Shown here piece by piece: positions 38,679-47,270 of a DNA stretch of 64,000 nt (the stretch's first letter is position 1; each line of letters starts with the position of its first letter). The notes below the pieces were generated by a model, which saw nothing but the letters and a program-made list of their open reading frames with translations, was not told the origin of the DNA and did no database searches. The position numbers were made by a program, and so were the translations under genes. Source of the stretch: Balanoglossus misakiensis (taxonomy: Eukaryota > Hemichordata). The stretch spans positions 19,389 to 83,388 of the forward strand of contig JBECUI020000046.1 in NCBI GenBank assembly GCA_040954595.2, written 5' to 3'.

Positions 38679-39413
38679 ATGTTGACTAATAGCTTTGTTC
38701 GTAAAACTATAATTTTTTTCTACTGTGTAATTATAGCATTACAGGTAACTGGGGCGAATGAATCTCTATCGGATCTCATGAGTTATGCCGGAAGCGTATC
38801 AGTTGAAGATTTGCGGTTATTGGCTGCCAACTTGGAGAATAAGCAAGATCTAACTGCGGTTGATCGTGCTCAGCTGGGCAGCATCTATGCGGGCATTGCT
38901 CGTCAAACACCCGGAGCAATAAAAGATGCCGAAAAAGCCTATGATCTGCTTGGAAGCGCGATAAAAGCATTGAACGACCCCTTCCTCCTTGCCTTACAGG
39001 GAATGACAGAGACATTTATTGCACGAGATTCTATCAATCCCTTTAGAAAACTCTGGAGTCTGGCACAAGGCGTCAATAAGTTGAATGATGCAAACCAACA
39101 AGCATCTGCCAGTCCGGATCCGCTTGTTCCAACCTATATTCATCTGTTGAGTGCAAATATTTTTATGGCTGTCCCAGGGTTTATACCGGAAAGCGGGTCA
39201 GCGGAAAGAAAATTACAGCAAGCTCTCGAAAGTTTTAATGAGCTAGATACAAAAACTCAACAAGAGCAGCAAGGCTTCCTTGCCTCTATTTATTATGCCT
39301 TTCGTAAATTTGAACGAAAGAGAGGCGACGAGCAAGCCGCAGAAAAATATGCGAAAATTATTCAAGAAATAGCACCGAATTCTTATTCGGCAAAAAAACT
39401 TTTAGAGGAGTAG
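38679..39413 (+). CDS. exported helical-repeat (TPR-like) protein A
   Basis: 244 residues from ATG 38679 (GAGG seven bases upstream). An N-terminal hydrophobic segment (~10-26, ending VTGANES) suggests export to the periplasm. The rest is helical: LGSIYAGIARQTPG, LLALQGMTETFIARDSINP and a C-terminal TPR-like pair ending AEKYAKIIQEIAPNSYSAKKLL. It is a paralogue of the next gene. Function unknown; its place next to an ABC exporter suggests a periplasmic scaffold. Confidence 0.7.
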   Translation: MLTNSFVRKTIIFFYCVIIALQVTGANESLSDLMSYAGSVSVEDLRLLAANLENKQDLTAVDRAQLGSIYAGIARQTPGAIKDAEKAYDLLGSAIKALNDPFLLALQGMTETFIARDSINPFRKLWSLAQGVNKLNDANQQASASPDPLVPTYIHLLSANIFMAVPGFIPESGSAERKLQQALESFNELDTKTQQEQQGFLASIYYAFRKFERKRGDEQAAEKYAKIIQEIAPNSYSAKKLLEE

Positions 39414-39420
39414 CAGAAGT

Positions 39421-40179
39421 ATGGAAAAAGTAAGTGTTCTAAGAATTTTTTGGTTATGTGTAGGTTTACTCGGAGCATTTAGTCTACTGGGCGTGCCTGC
39501 TTTTTCACTGGAGCAGAATGAAGTTGACGAATTATTTCGCTTAACCGGCGGCTATCGGGTTAACGTGCTACAAGAACGGAGTGCGAAACTAGAAGCCCAA
39601 TCCACCCTTACAGCCTATGAACATGCGCTACTGGGATCTATGTATCTTGGCATAGTTCTGCAAACTGAAGATACGAATGACATGATAAAGCGTTCGCTGA
39701 GTCATTTTGCTGAAGCAAGAAAAACGCTACCCCATCCGGTCATACTTGCACTGCAGGGAACATCGGAATCGATAGTGGCAAGAGACACGATCAATCCCAT
39801 TGCAAAGGGCTCCCTTGCTTCTCGGGCCATTAATACATTACAGACTGCATTGGACAATAAGGAACGCAGTACTTTGGATACTTCCTACATTCATTTTCTT
39901 CGAGGACGTTTCTTTAGCGACTTACCGGCATTCTTTAAAGAATCGAAGCAAGCCCAGACTGAAATCAGACTGAGTCTGGAAGCATTTAAGGAGATAGATC
40001 CAAAAAAACAGCAAAACATGGTTGAATTTCTTGCGGCAATCTATCACGCATTGGCGAGAATAGAAAAAAAACAAGGAAACATGACGGTTGCAGAACGATA
40101 TTACCAGGCAATTATGAAAATTGCACCCGGTTCTCTTGCTGCGGAACAGGCAAAAGAGTTATTGCAAAAAGAATACTAA
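39421..40179 (+). CDS. exported helical-repeat (TPR-like) protein B, paralogue of A
   Basis: 252 residues with a signal peptide (~9-30, ending VPAFSLEQ). LLGSMYLGIVLQTED, ILALQGTSESIVARDTINP and AERYYQAIMKIAPGSLAAEQAKELL align with protein A, so the two arose by duplication. Predicted periplasmic and alpha-helical. Seven bases separate it from gene A and 21 from the ATPase gene. No known function. Confidence 0.7.
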   Translation: MEKVSVLRIFWLCVGLLGAFSLLGVPAFSLEQNEVDELFRLTGGYRVNVLQERSAKLEAQSTLTAYEHALLGSMYLGIVLQTEDTNDMIKRSLSHFAEARKTLPHPVILALQGTSESIVARDTINPIAKGSLASRAINTLQTALDNKERSTLDTSYIHFLRGRFFSDLPAFFKESKQAQTEIRLSLEAFKEIDPKKQQNMVEFLAAIYHALARIEKKQGNMTVAERYYQAIMKIAPGSLAAEQAKELLQKEY

Positions 40180-40200
40180 GGAAAAACGGAGGGTTTTATA

Positions 40201-40893
40201 ATGAGTGAGTATGCTGTAGAACTGACGGATGTCAAAAAAACGTATTTGTTAGGAAAAATTGAGATACCAGCACTGCAAGGGGTCAACTTACAAGTGAAAC
40301 GCGGAACGTTTTCGACCATTATCGGCGCTTCAGGAAGTGGAAAAACAACAACTTTGAACCTGATAGGTGCGATTGACGTTCCCACCTTCGGCGAAATTCG
40401 GGTTGATAATGTCTTGCTGTCAACACAGACAAGTAATGAATTGGCACGTTTTCGAGCGCGTAAGGTTGGGTTCATTTTTCAGAGCTTTAACCTCATTCCT
40501 GTCTTGAATGTCTTTGAGAATGTCGCATATCCCATGCGAATATGTAGGGTGCCGAAAGCCGAGATGCATGAAAAAGTACTGGAAATGATTGATTTAGTAG
40601 GTCTGAGTGACTTTGTCAAGCGACGACCGAACGAACTATCCGGTGGGCAACAACAACGAGTCGCCATAGCACGTTCTATGACAATGGATCCGATTGTTGT
40701 GGTTGCAGATGAACCGACAGCAAATCTGGATTCAAAAACAAGCATCAAGGTACTTGAACTCATGAAGGAGCTAAAAACAAAGAAGGGAGTAACCTTTGTT
40801 TTTTGTACCCACGATCCTCTTATTGTAGAATATGCTGATGAAATCTTTCACATGAAAGATGGAATTATTACGTCTAAGGAGGAGAGGAAATGA
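40201..40893 (+). CDS. ABC transporter ATPase, LolD/MacB type
   Basis: A 230-residue ATP-binding subunit. Walker A GASGSGKTT (residues ~42-50), Q-loop FIFQSFNLIP, signature LSGGQQQRVAIARS (~140-153), Walker B VVVADEPTANLDS (~160-172) and the switch His in FCTHD. This length and sequence are typical of LolD/MacB/FtsE-like ATPases that power extraction of lipoproteins or other envelope molecules rather than import. GGAGGG (40188-40193) is seven bases before the ATG. It pairs with the FtsX-like permease at 41535 and perhaps also with the duplicate at 45590. Confidence 0.9.
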   Translation: MSEYAVELTDVKKTYLLGKIEIPALQGVNLQVKRGTFSTIIGASGSGKTTTLNLIGAIDVPTFGEIRVDNVLLSTQTSNELARFRARKVGFIFQSFNLIPVLNVFENVAYPMRICRVPKAEMHEKVLEMIDLVGLSDFVKRRPNELSGGQQQRVAIARSMTMDPIVVVADEPTANLDSKTSIKVLELMKELKTKKGVTFVFCTHDPLIVEYADEIFHMKDGIITSKEERK

Positions 40894-41534
40894 TCAGTAC
40901 AACTCGCGTTTCCCTCTGTGCTAGCATCTTGATTGCAATAATGTTGCTTTCCTCCTGTCAAGCTGTCGATGAAGTTGAGATGCAACTTCGTGCAAGAATA
41001 GAGGCAGATCCCAATGATATTGAGGCAAAATATGAATTTGTTTGGCATATTACTGATGTAGAGCGGCGTAAGACCGCAAGAATGCGGTCAAATGAGCGTT
41101 TAACTGATGCTATTACGTACCTCGAGGAGATCATGGTCGAAGGGGATACCTCCATGCTTGCAACAAAGGGCATTCTTTTTTCCCTGCTTGCCTCAACCCA
41201 TGCAGCTAAAAACGATCTGACGCAGGCAACTACTTTTACATTTCAGGCAACCAAATTTCTGGATCAAGCTGTAAAAGCTGACCCTGAAAATATACTTGTT
41301 CGCTTATTTCGTGCACAAACCTTTTCCAACTACCCACAGGTGCTGGGCAAATGGGGCATAGCACTTAATGATTTTGAGTTCATACTAGCGAATGGGGGAG
41401 AGTCTTTTGCCCCCAACGAAGTAGCGGATATGTATCGTTCAATGGTAAAAATTGGACAGGCATTAGAAAAGGATGTTTCTGTATATCAACAGAAAGTTAA
41501 TGAATTTGAAACAAAAGCAAAGGAGGGAAACTAA
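40890..41534 (+). CDS. TPR-like lipoprotein of the ABC exporter locus
   Basis: 214 residues. The signal peptide ends in lipobox LLSSC (Cys24 region), so it is lipid-anchored in the envelope. The mature part is helical with TPR-like periodicity (EADPNDIEAKYEFVWHI; AVKADPENILVRLFRAQTF). It overlaps the ATPase gene by four bases (ATGA), and the permease ATG follows its stop directly, so the three products are probably made in step. Likely an accessory of the exporter; specific function unknown. Confidence 0.75.
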   Translation: MISTTRVSLCASILIAIMLLSSCQAVDEVEMQLRARIEADPNDIEAKYEFVWHITDVERRKTARMRSNERLTDAITYLEEIMVEGDTSMLATKGILFSLLASTHAAKNDLTQATTFTFQATKFLDQAVKADPENILVRLFRAQTFSNYPQVLGKWGIALNDFEFILANGGESFAPNEVADMYRSMVKIGQALEKDVSVYQQKVNEFETKAKEGN

Positions 41535-42860
41535 ATGACATTTTCATTTTCAATGATAGGATATGCCTTAGGCGCGTTCGTTATTTTATTTGTAGCCTAT
41601 TATTGGGCAAAACATTGGGACATTTTCTTATTAGCATTTAGAAATATTTTTAGAAATTTTCGACGTACTATTTTGACCCTGAGTGCCATTGTCATTGGTG
41701 GAGTATCGATGGTAGCCTTCGGCGGTTATATCAATGGTTCATTATGGGGCTTGCGAGAAAGTACAATTCGCAGTGAGCTGGGGCATTTACAGCTACAGCG
41801 TCCGGGCTATTTTGAAATGGGAAGTAGCCGTCCTACCGATTTTCTTATTGAAGAGTACAAAGAAATTATTGCCGAAATTATGGCAGATCCCGAATTGGCC
41901 CCTCTTGTTCAAGATATTACCACTGATATACGCTACAGTGGCATTGTCATGGGTGAGGGAGCTGCAAGCATTAACTACATTGGTCGGGGGGTTGACCCGA
42001 CGAAAGAACATATATTTGCAGCACTTGATCCTATTATAGATGGCAGTTCTTTAGCAGAAGACGAATTTGAATCGGTTATTTTAGGCAAAGGATTAGCTGA
42101 GCAACTTGCTGTAGGAGTTGGATCCTATGTCAGCATCTTGTCTACAACTGAGGATGGAGGAATTAATGTACAGGATGGACTGGTAACTGGCATTATTGAA
42201 CCGCTTGCAAAAGCGTACAGCGATGTAATTCTCAAATCGAGAACTGATTTCTCGCAATCTCTGCTCAGTACGACAGGAGTAAATGCAGTTGTTCTCATGC
42301 TCAATGAGACAATAGATACCAACGTAGCACATCTTCGATTAAATCAAATGATTCAAGAAAAGGGCTGGAATCTTATATCTAAGTCTTGGGAAGAACTTGC
42401 TGATTTTTACATAGCAGTAAAAACATGGTTCCTTGGGCTGGTTATCTTTGTACGTACCATGTTGACCATTGTTGTTGCGATTTTTATTCTTAATACAATC
42501 AGCATGTCAATTACCGAGCGCTTTTCAGAGATTGGAACATTGCGCTCTATAGGAAATACCAAGTCGGAAATACTTCAGCTCTTTCTTAGCGAAGGATTTT
42601 TGTTTGGCATATTCGGTATGGTATTATCAATAGTAATAGGTCTCATTATTTGTACAGCATTAGAAAACTCAGGAATTATGATGCCGGTTCCTCCTGGGCA
42701 GGCACGGCCGGTGCCCCTTACATTACGATACGATCCCGAGCACTATTACGTACTTGTTGACATTGCAATCACCCTGTTAGTATCATCATTTTTTGCTTCC
42801 TATATTCCTGCTGCCAAGGCCGGAAAAATGCAAATTGTTGATTGTATTAGGCATGTATAG
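41535..42860 (+). CDS. FtsX/LolC-like ABC permease, copy 1
   Basis: A 441-residue MacB/LolC-type permease: one N-terminal membrane segment (~5-25), a second (~45-70; LTLSAIVIGGVSMVAFGG), a ~240-residue extracytoplasmic domain, then three C-terminal segments with the FtsX core SITERFSEIGTLRSIGNTKSEIL and LFLSEGFLFGIFGM. Such permeases work with LolD-type ATPases by mechanotransmission, extracting lipoproteins or other hydrophobic cargo from the inner membrane's outer leaflet. GGAGGG lies upstream, and the ATG abuts the lipoprotein stop. Confidence 0.88.
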   Translation: MTFSFSMIGYALGAFVILFVAYYWAKHWDIFLLAFRNIFRNFRRTILTLSAIVIGGVSMVAFGGYINGSLWGLRESTIRSELGHLQLQRPGYFEMGSSRPTDFLIEEYKEIIAEIMADPELAPLVQDITTDIRYSGIVMGEGAASINYIGRGVDPTKEHIFAALDPIIDGSSLAEDEFESVILGKGLAEQLAVGVGSYVSILSTTEDGGINVQDGLVTGIIEPLAKAYSDVILKSRTDFSQSLLSTTGVNAVVLMLNETIDTNVAHLRLNQMIQEKGWNLISKSWEELADFYIAVKTWFLGLVIFVRTMLTIVVAIFILNTISMSITERFSEIGTLRSIGNTKSEILQLFLSEGFLFGIFGMVLSIVIGLIICTALENSGIMMPVPPGQARPVPLTLRYDPEHYYVLVDIAITLLVSSFFASYIPAAKAGKMQIVDCIRHV

Positions 42861-42895
42861 TACGGGTAAGACTTAGGTATGAGGAGGCTATAGCT

Positions 42896-44476
42896 GTGAG
42901 GATTTTTCTTCTTCTTTTTTCAGTTTTTCCTCTTGTGTTTTTGCCGGCCCAAGAGGATATGTTTCTGGACAGTTCTTTTTTAGATCCTTCTTTATCAGAG
43001 GAACCTGCTGAAACGATTGTGGATGAAACAGTGGATGAAACAGTGGAAGTCCCCACAGAAACCACCAGTTCTTTCAATAATGTACAGAGACGAAAGAAAT
43101 CTGAAAGCACAGTTTCGCTAGAGATAAAAGAAGCATTTGCCTACCACCTTCCGCGTGCAGACAATTCTTTTTTATATCTGGCGGACGAATGGATAGATGA
43201 GGGTAGTTTTGTATCTCCGTGGATTAATGCTATTTCATTGCGGGTTCGTGCGAGTTATTTTACACCCGGGCGCTATCTTTCCCTTCATCTTGATAACACC
43301 CTGTCCATCTACCTTCGCGGTAAGCAGGTAAATAATTACGATGTAGCAACGGTACTCGATGTCAATATGAGCGAGGCATATATGGAGGTTTATCCTCTAT
43401 CATGGTGGTCTATTTCGCTAGGAAAGATAGACATTGCCTCTGGGAATAGCTACATCTTCTCACCTGTAGATTATCTCAGTCAAGCAAACACAAATGGATA
43501 CGGTCTTACACGAGTTCTGCCTCGATTAGGATATTATATGGTTCAAACAGAATTTTATGCTCCTTGGGCATCATTTTCATTTGCCTACATTCCTGACTTC
43601 GGTACCGACCTGCATGAGTTTGCACCCAATAAATACCACAGTTTTCATGGAACAATTCGCTTGGATGTATTTTCTGACTTTAATCCTGAATTTATTGTTT
43701 ATGCTCGCGAGGGACATGCTCGATTAGGGGCAACATTGAGTGGCAGTATTACTGATGAGATAATTTTTTATACTGATTTATCGGCAGAGATATACCCCGA
43801 AGCACCCCAATTTATACGCCATACGGGTACGGAAAATTTAGATAATGATCCGACTGTGGACTATCCACTGGGGTTACAGACTACGGCTGAAACTTTTAAT
43901 TTTGCAGATATTCGTACGATGGAGAGTGCGGCATTTAAGGGAAGTATTGGTATCAACTACACGGTTCCGGATATTTTTACTATTCTTTTTGAGGTCTGGG
44001 GAAATAGTGCAGGCATTCGCCCTGCGGAATGGAATGACCTTTCAAACGAAATCGATTTATTCCATGAAAACTACGACATTTTTAATGGCACCATTCATCC
44101 TACATTGATAGCATCGGAGCGAGCGACGCCAGCACAAGTGGCACAATTGAGAGGACTAAGCGGCGGGTATCGTACCGTATTACAGAATGCCTATCTAGCA
44201 TTCCAGCCCATTCAATGGTCGCCTATGGTTCTTACCATGCGTATATTTAGAGACAATGTTTTGCGTTTTTCTTCTCAAACACTGGGTTATGGTGCGGATA
44301 TTCAGTACCTAGTGTTTGATAACAGTTTTGTAGTTACTGCTGATATAACGTGGGGAATTACAGAAAACCTACAGTTATCATTAATGGGGAAATATTCATA
44401 CGGCATCCCCGGTAGTATGGTTGCAGAATTCTTATACCCTGGAATGGTATATGGGGAACTATCGTTTTTTCTCTAG
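42896..44476 (+). CDS. outer-membrane beta-barrel-like protein of the exporter locus
   Basis: 526 residues from GTG 42896, supported by AGGAGG (42882-42887) eight bases upstream. The signal peptide ends LPAQ (~19). An acidic low-complexity linker follows (~22-60, with VDETVDETVEV), then many short amphipathic segments rich in aromatic residues (LRVRASYFTPGRYLSLHLDN, MVQTEFYAPWASFSFAYIPDF) ending MVYGELSFFL, a terminal Phe-containing strand as in outer-membrane proteins. A transmembrane barrel is inferred; the family is not recognised with confidence (DUF1302-like proteins are a candidate). Confidence 0.6.
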   Translation: MRIFLLLFSVFPLVFLPAQEDMFLDSSFLDPSLSEEPAETIVDETVDETVEVPTETTSSFNNVQRRKKSESTVSLEIKEAFAYHLPRADNSFLYLADEWIDEGSFVSPWINAISLRVRASYFTPGRYLSLHLDNTLSIYLRGKQVNNYDVATVLDVNMSEAYMEVYPLSWWSISLGKIDIASGNSYIFSPVDYLSQANTNGYGLTRVLPRLGYYMVQTEFYAPWASFSFAYIPDFGTDLHEFAPNKYHSFHGTIRLDVFSDFNPEFIVYAREGHARLGATLSGSITDEIIFYTDLSAEIYPEAPQFIRHTGTENLDNDPTVDYPLGLQTTAETFNFADIRTMESAAFKGSIGINYTVPDIFTILFEVWGNSAGIRPAEWNDLSNEIDLFHENYDIFNGTIHPTLIASERATPAQVAQLRGLSGGYRTVLQNAYLAFQPIQWSPMVLTMRIFRDNVLRFSSQTLGYGADIQYLVFDNSFVVTADITWGITENLQLSLMGKYSYGIPGSMVAEFLYPGMVYGELSFFL

Positions 44477-44512
44477 AGTAATTTATTATAGAAAAGAAGG
44501 AAGGAATATATT

Positions 44513-45355
44513 ATGAAGTACATAAGCATTATTCTCATGAGCGTATTTTTGTTCTCTGGTGTATTTGCACAAGAGATCGACGAAGAAGCACGTTGGCAAG
44601 ACATTTTAGCCCAGAATAATCTAACAAGGGCGGATGTTGCGAATATGGAAAATTTATCAGATAGCTTTAATGATCGTTTGGTATTATTTAGTGGCATCTA
44701 TCGGAGCAACTGGCCACTGGAAAACTTCAACCTGAATTTCCGTGTTGTCGAAACAAAGGATAAGGTAGAAACTGCTACGACATTAGTAAGAAGTTATATT
44801 CATATGCGCGATGAGATGCGTGCTTGGATCAGCATAAGTTTAATGGAAAACCTTGAAAATAAAACGCAAACTCGCATTCTGCAAGACGAACTTAAACTCT
44901 ACTTTCACAAGGCGGGTACGCGACGACCTATCCGGATATCACCTGCTCAGAGACTACTAGGTGGAGCAAGCTATGCTGATGTTTCCTCGACCAATTATTA
45001 CTACGACTACAACGTTCTATCTCGTGAAGAGGTGAAAGTTGGCAATGCAGAGGCATATATGCTGACACTGAAAGCAAGGCGCAGAGGTGTTGCCTATGAT
45101 AGCATTAAGTATTGGGTATTAAAGCGGGATGCCCGCCCGATAAAAAGCGAGTACTATGTAAAATCGGGAAGAAAACTTAAGACCATGTATTTTCGTTCTT
45201 TTCAGCCACTGGTAGGTCGAGATATTGCTTCGGAGTGGGTTATTGTTGATGGACTTAATGATAAATTGGTAACGTACTTATTTGTTGAAGGCATAGGGGA
45301 AGAAACACTGCCTGAGCGGTATTTTAACTATACCAATTTTGCCGAAATGCCCTAG
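44513..45355 (+). CDS. LolA-like outer-membrane lipoprotein-sorting protein
   Basis: A 280-residue exported protein; signal peptide 1-20 ending GVFAQE. The mature part has features of the LolA-like family found beside LolCDE/MacB-type permeases: RAWISISLMENLENKTQTRIL, then LYFHKAGTRRPIRISPAQRLLGG, YYYDYNVLSREEV and MLTLKARRRG. The family is predicted to shuttle a lipidated or hydrophobic cargo through the periplasm on a half-barrel. It is 36 bases downstream of the barrel gene, in line with an inner-membrane exporter, carrier and outer-membrane partner encoded together. Confidence 0.78.
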   Translation: MKYISIILMSVFLFSGVFAQEIDEEARWQDILAQNNLTRADVANMENLSDSFNDRLVLFSGIYRSNWPLENFNLNFRVVETKDKVETATTLVRSYIHMRDEMRAWISISLMENLENKTQTRILQDELKLYFHKAGTRRPIRISPAQRLLGGASYADVSSTNYYYDYNVLSREEVKVGNAEAYMLTLKARRRGVAYDSIKYWVLKRDARPIKSEYYVKSGRKLKTMYFRSFQPLVGRDIASEWVIVDGLNDKLVTYLFVEGIGEETLPERYFNYTNFAEMP

Positions 45356-45380
45356 CAAGCAGATATAACTACCCTTCAGT

Positions 45381-45589
45381 GGCATTGCTTATCAAACACC
45401 CTGAGCAATAAAAGATGCTAGCCTATGATCTACTTGGAAGCAAAGCATGGCTCCCCCATGCTTCTCTGGTGAAAACTGCACCGGGGTCTCTTGCTGCGGA
45501 ACAAGCAAAAAAGTTATTAAAAAATAATATTAAGGAAAAACTTGAGGGTTTTATAATGAATTTGAAACAAAAGTAAAGGGGGAAACTAG
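45381..45589 (+). pseudogene. collapsed remnant of a duplicated copy of the upstream exporter genes
   Basis: Four short segments match the operon upstream, in order: 45381-45446 resembles 38892-38968 (inside protein A), 45441-45468 resembles 39802-39826 (inside protein B), 45471-45559 resembles 40116-40204 (end of B, ribosome site and start codon of the ATPase), and 45554-45589 resembles 41498-41534 (end of the lipoprotein gene). The ATPase and lipoprotein are otherwise gone; their junction lies on a shared TAATGA. The pieces contain stops and code for nothing now. The remaining ribosome site (GGGGG-AAACTAG) serves the duplicated permease. Confidence 0.85.
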
Positions 45590-46909
45590 ATGACATTTTC
45601 AATGGTAGGATATGCCTTAGGCGCTTTCGTTATTTTATTTATAGCGCATTCTTGGGCAAAACATTGGGATATTTTCTTATTAGCATTTAGAAATGTTTTT
45701 AGGAATTTTCGACGTACTATTTTGATCCTGAGTGCCATTACCGTTGGTGGAGCAGGGATGGTAGCGTTTGATGGCTATGGCAATGGTGCATTATGGCTGT
45801 TGCGAGAAAATACAATTCGCAGTGAACTGGGGCATTTACAGTTGCAGCGTCCCGGTTATTTTGAAATAGGAAGTAGCCGACCCACCGAATTTCTTATTGA
45901 AGAGTATAAAGAAATCATTGCTGAAATTATGGCCGACCCCGAATTGGGCACCCTTATTCAAGATATTACCACTGATATACGTTACAGTGGCATTGTCATG
46001 GGTGAGGGAGCTGTAAGTATTAACTTCCTTGGTCGGGGGGTTGACCCGACGAAAGAACACATCTTTGCTGCACTTGATCCTATTATAGATGGCGATTCTT
46101 TGTCAGAAGATAAATTTGAATCGGTTATTTTAGGCAAAGGATTAGCTAAACAACTTGCTGTAGAAGTTGGATCCTATGTCAGTATCTTGTCTGGAACTGC
46201 GGATGGAGGAATTAACGTACAGGACGGACTGATAACTGGTATTATTGAACCACTTGCAAAAGTGTACAGCGATGTAATTCTCAAAACGAGAACTGATTTT
46301 TCGCAATCTCTGCTGAGTACGACAGGAGTAAATGCAGTTATTCTCATGCTCAATGAGACAACAGATACCAACGTAGCACATGTTCGACTAAATCAAATGA
46401 TTCAGGAAAAGGGCTGGAATCTTATATCTAAGTCGTGGGGAGAACTTGCTGATTTTTACATAACAGGAAGAAGATGGTTCCTTGGGGTGGTTTTCTTTGT
46501 ACGTACTACACTGACCATTGTTGTTGCTATCTTTATTCTCAGTACAATGAGCATGTCAATTACTGAGCGCTTTTCAGAGATTGGAACGTTGCGCTCTATA
46601 GGAAATACCAGGTCGGAAATACTTCAGCTCTTTCTTAGCGAAGGATTTTTGCTTGGCACATTCGGTATGATATTATCAATAGCAGTTGGTCTCATTGTTT
46701 GTGCAACACTAGGAAACTCAGGAATTATGATGCCGGTTCCTCCCGGGCAAGCCCGCCCGGTCCCCCTCGTCTTACTATACTATCCCGAGCACTATTACAT
46801 ACTTGTTGACATTGCAATAACCCTGTTAGTATCATCCTTTTTTGCTTCCTATATTCCTGCTGCCAAAGCCGGAAAAATGCAAATTGTAGATTGTCTTAGG
46901 CATATATAA
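45590..46909 (+). CDS. FtsX/LolC-like ABC permease, copy 2 (duplicate)
   Basis: 439 residues, colinear with the permease at 41535 and very similar throughout, with scattered substitutions (for example ILSAITVGGAGMVAFDG against LTLSAIVIGGVSMVAFGG) and two residues fewer at the N-terminus. The FtsX core SITERFSEIGTLRSIGNTRSEIL is intact, so it is probably functional. It has no ATPase of its own; the preceding scar shows that the duplicated ATPase was deleted. It may form a heterodimer with copy 1 (like LolC with LolE) or a second exporter using the same ATPase. Confidence 0.87.
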   Translation: MTFSMVGYALGAFVILFIAHSWAKHWDIFLLAFRNVFRNFRRTILILSAITVGGAGMVAFDGYGNGALWLLRENTIRSELGHLQLQRPGYFEIGSSRPTEFLIEEYKEIIAEIMADPELGTLIQDITTDIRYSGIVMGEGAVSINFLGRGVDPTKEHIFAALDPIIDGDSLSEDKFESVILGKGLAKQLAVEVGSYVSILSGTADGGINVQDGLITGIIEPLAKVYSDVILKTRTDFSQSLLSTTGVNAVILMLNETTDTNVAHVRLNQMIQEKGWNLISKSWGELADFYITGRRWFLGVVFFVRTTLTIVVAIFILSTMSMSITERFSEIGTLRSIGNTRSEILQLFLSEGFLLGTFGMILSIAVGLIVCATLGNSGIMMPVPPGQARPVPLVLLYYPEHYYILVDIAITLLVSSFFASYIPAAKAGKMQIVDCLRHI

Positions 46910-46976
46910 GATCTTGTTGATAAAAGAGAAGGGGTAAAAAAAAATCGAGTACTTGTTGATATGCGGTACAATATCA

Positions 46977-47005
46977 TTGACACAGCATGAGATATTTATT
47001 ACACT
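46977..47005 (+). promoter_or_regulatory. possible upstream promoter of the tRNA-Gly/PUR unit
   Basis: TTGACA (46977-46982), 17 bases, TACACT (47000-47005, four of six consensus bases). It lies 170 bases before the tRNA. The gap 46910-47175 holds no other recognisable feature apart from the second promoter. Confidence 0.35.
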
Positions 47006-47121
47006 AGAGCAAAGTTTTGAGCTATGGAATATCTGTTAAGTTATTCGTATGTATGTGAAAGGCATGCATGGGGCAATGTAGTATTGGAAGTTTCTGCAGG
47101 GCAATCACGGAATAATTAGGC

Positions 47122-47148
47122 TTGACATGTTTTGATATTTAATATAAT
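47122..47148 (+). promoter_or_regulatory. promoter of tRNA-Gly and the PUR-domain gene
   Basis: TTGACA (47122-47127) and TATAAT (47143-47148), 15 bases apart, about 27 bases before the mature tRNA 5' end. Confidence 0.6.
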
Positions 47149-47175
47149 ATATATTTAATATAATTATTTGTTTCT

Positions 47176-47246
47176 GCGACCGTTGTATAATGGTATTACA
47201 TCAGCCTTCCAAGCTGAATATGCCGGTTCAATTCCGGTCGGTCGCT
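47176..47246 (+). tRNA. tRNA-Gly (anticodon TCC)
   Basis: A full cloverleaf: acceptor GCGACCG with CGGTCGC, anticodon stem TCAGC/GCTGA around loop CTTCCAA (anticodon TCC), and T arm GCCGG-TTCAATT-CCGGT with one G-T pair. The discriminator is T; no CCA is encoded. The PUR gene starts 24 bases after it. Confidence 0.92.
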
Positions 47247-47270
47247 GATGACAAGTTTGGAGTCTATGAT

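Noticed and set aside
45381-45589. A new small gene or regulatory RNA before permease 2
   Set aside because: The sequence is explained as pieces of the upstream operon with stops in the original frames.
47190-47270. An N-terminal extension of the PUR protein starting inside the tRNA
   Set aside because: The extra residues would be encoded by tRNA-Gly, and a good ribosome site supports ATG 47271.
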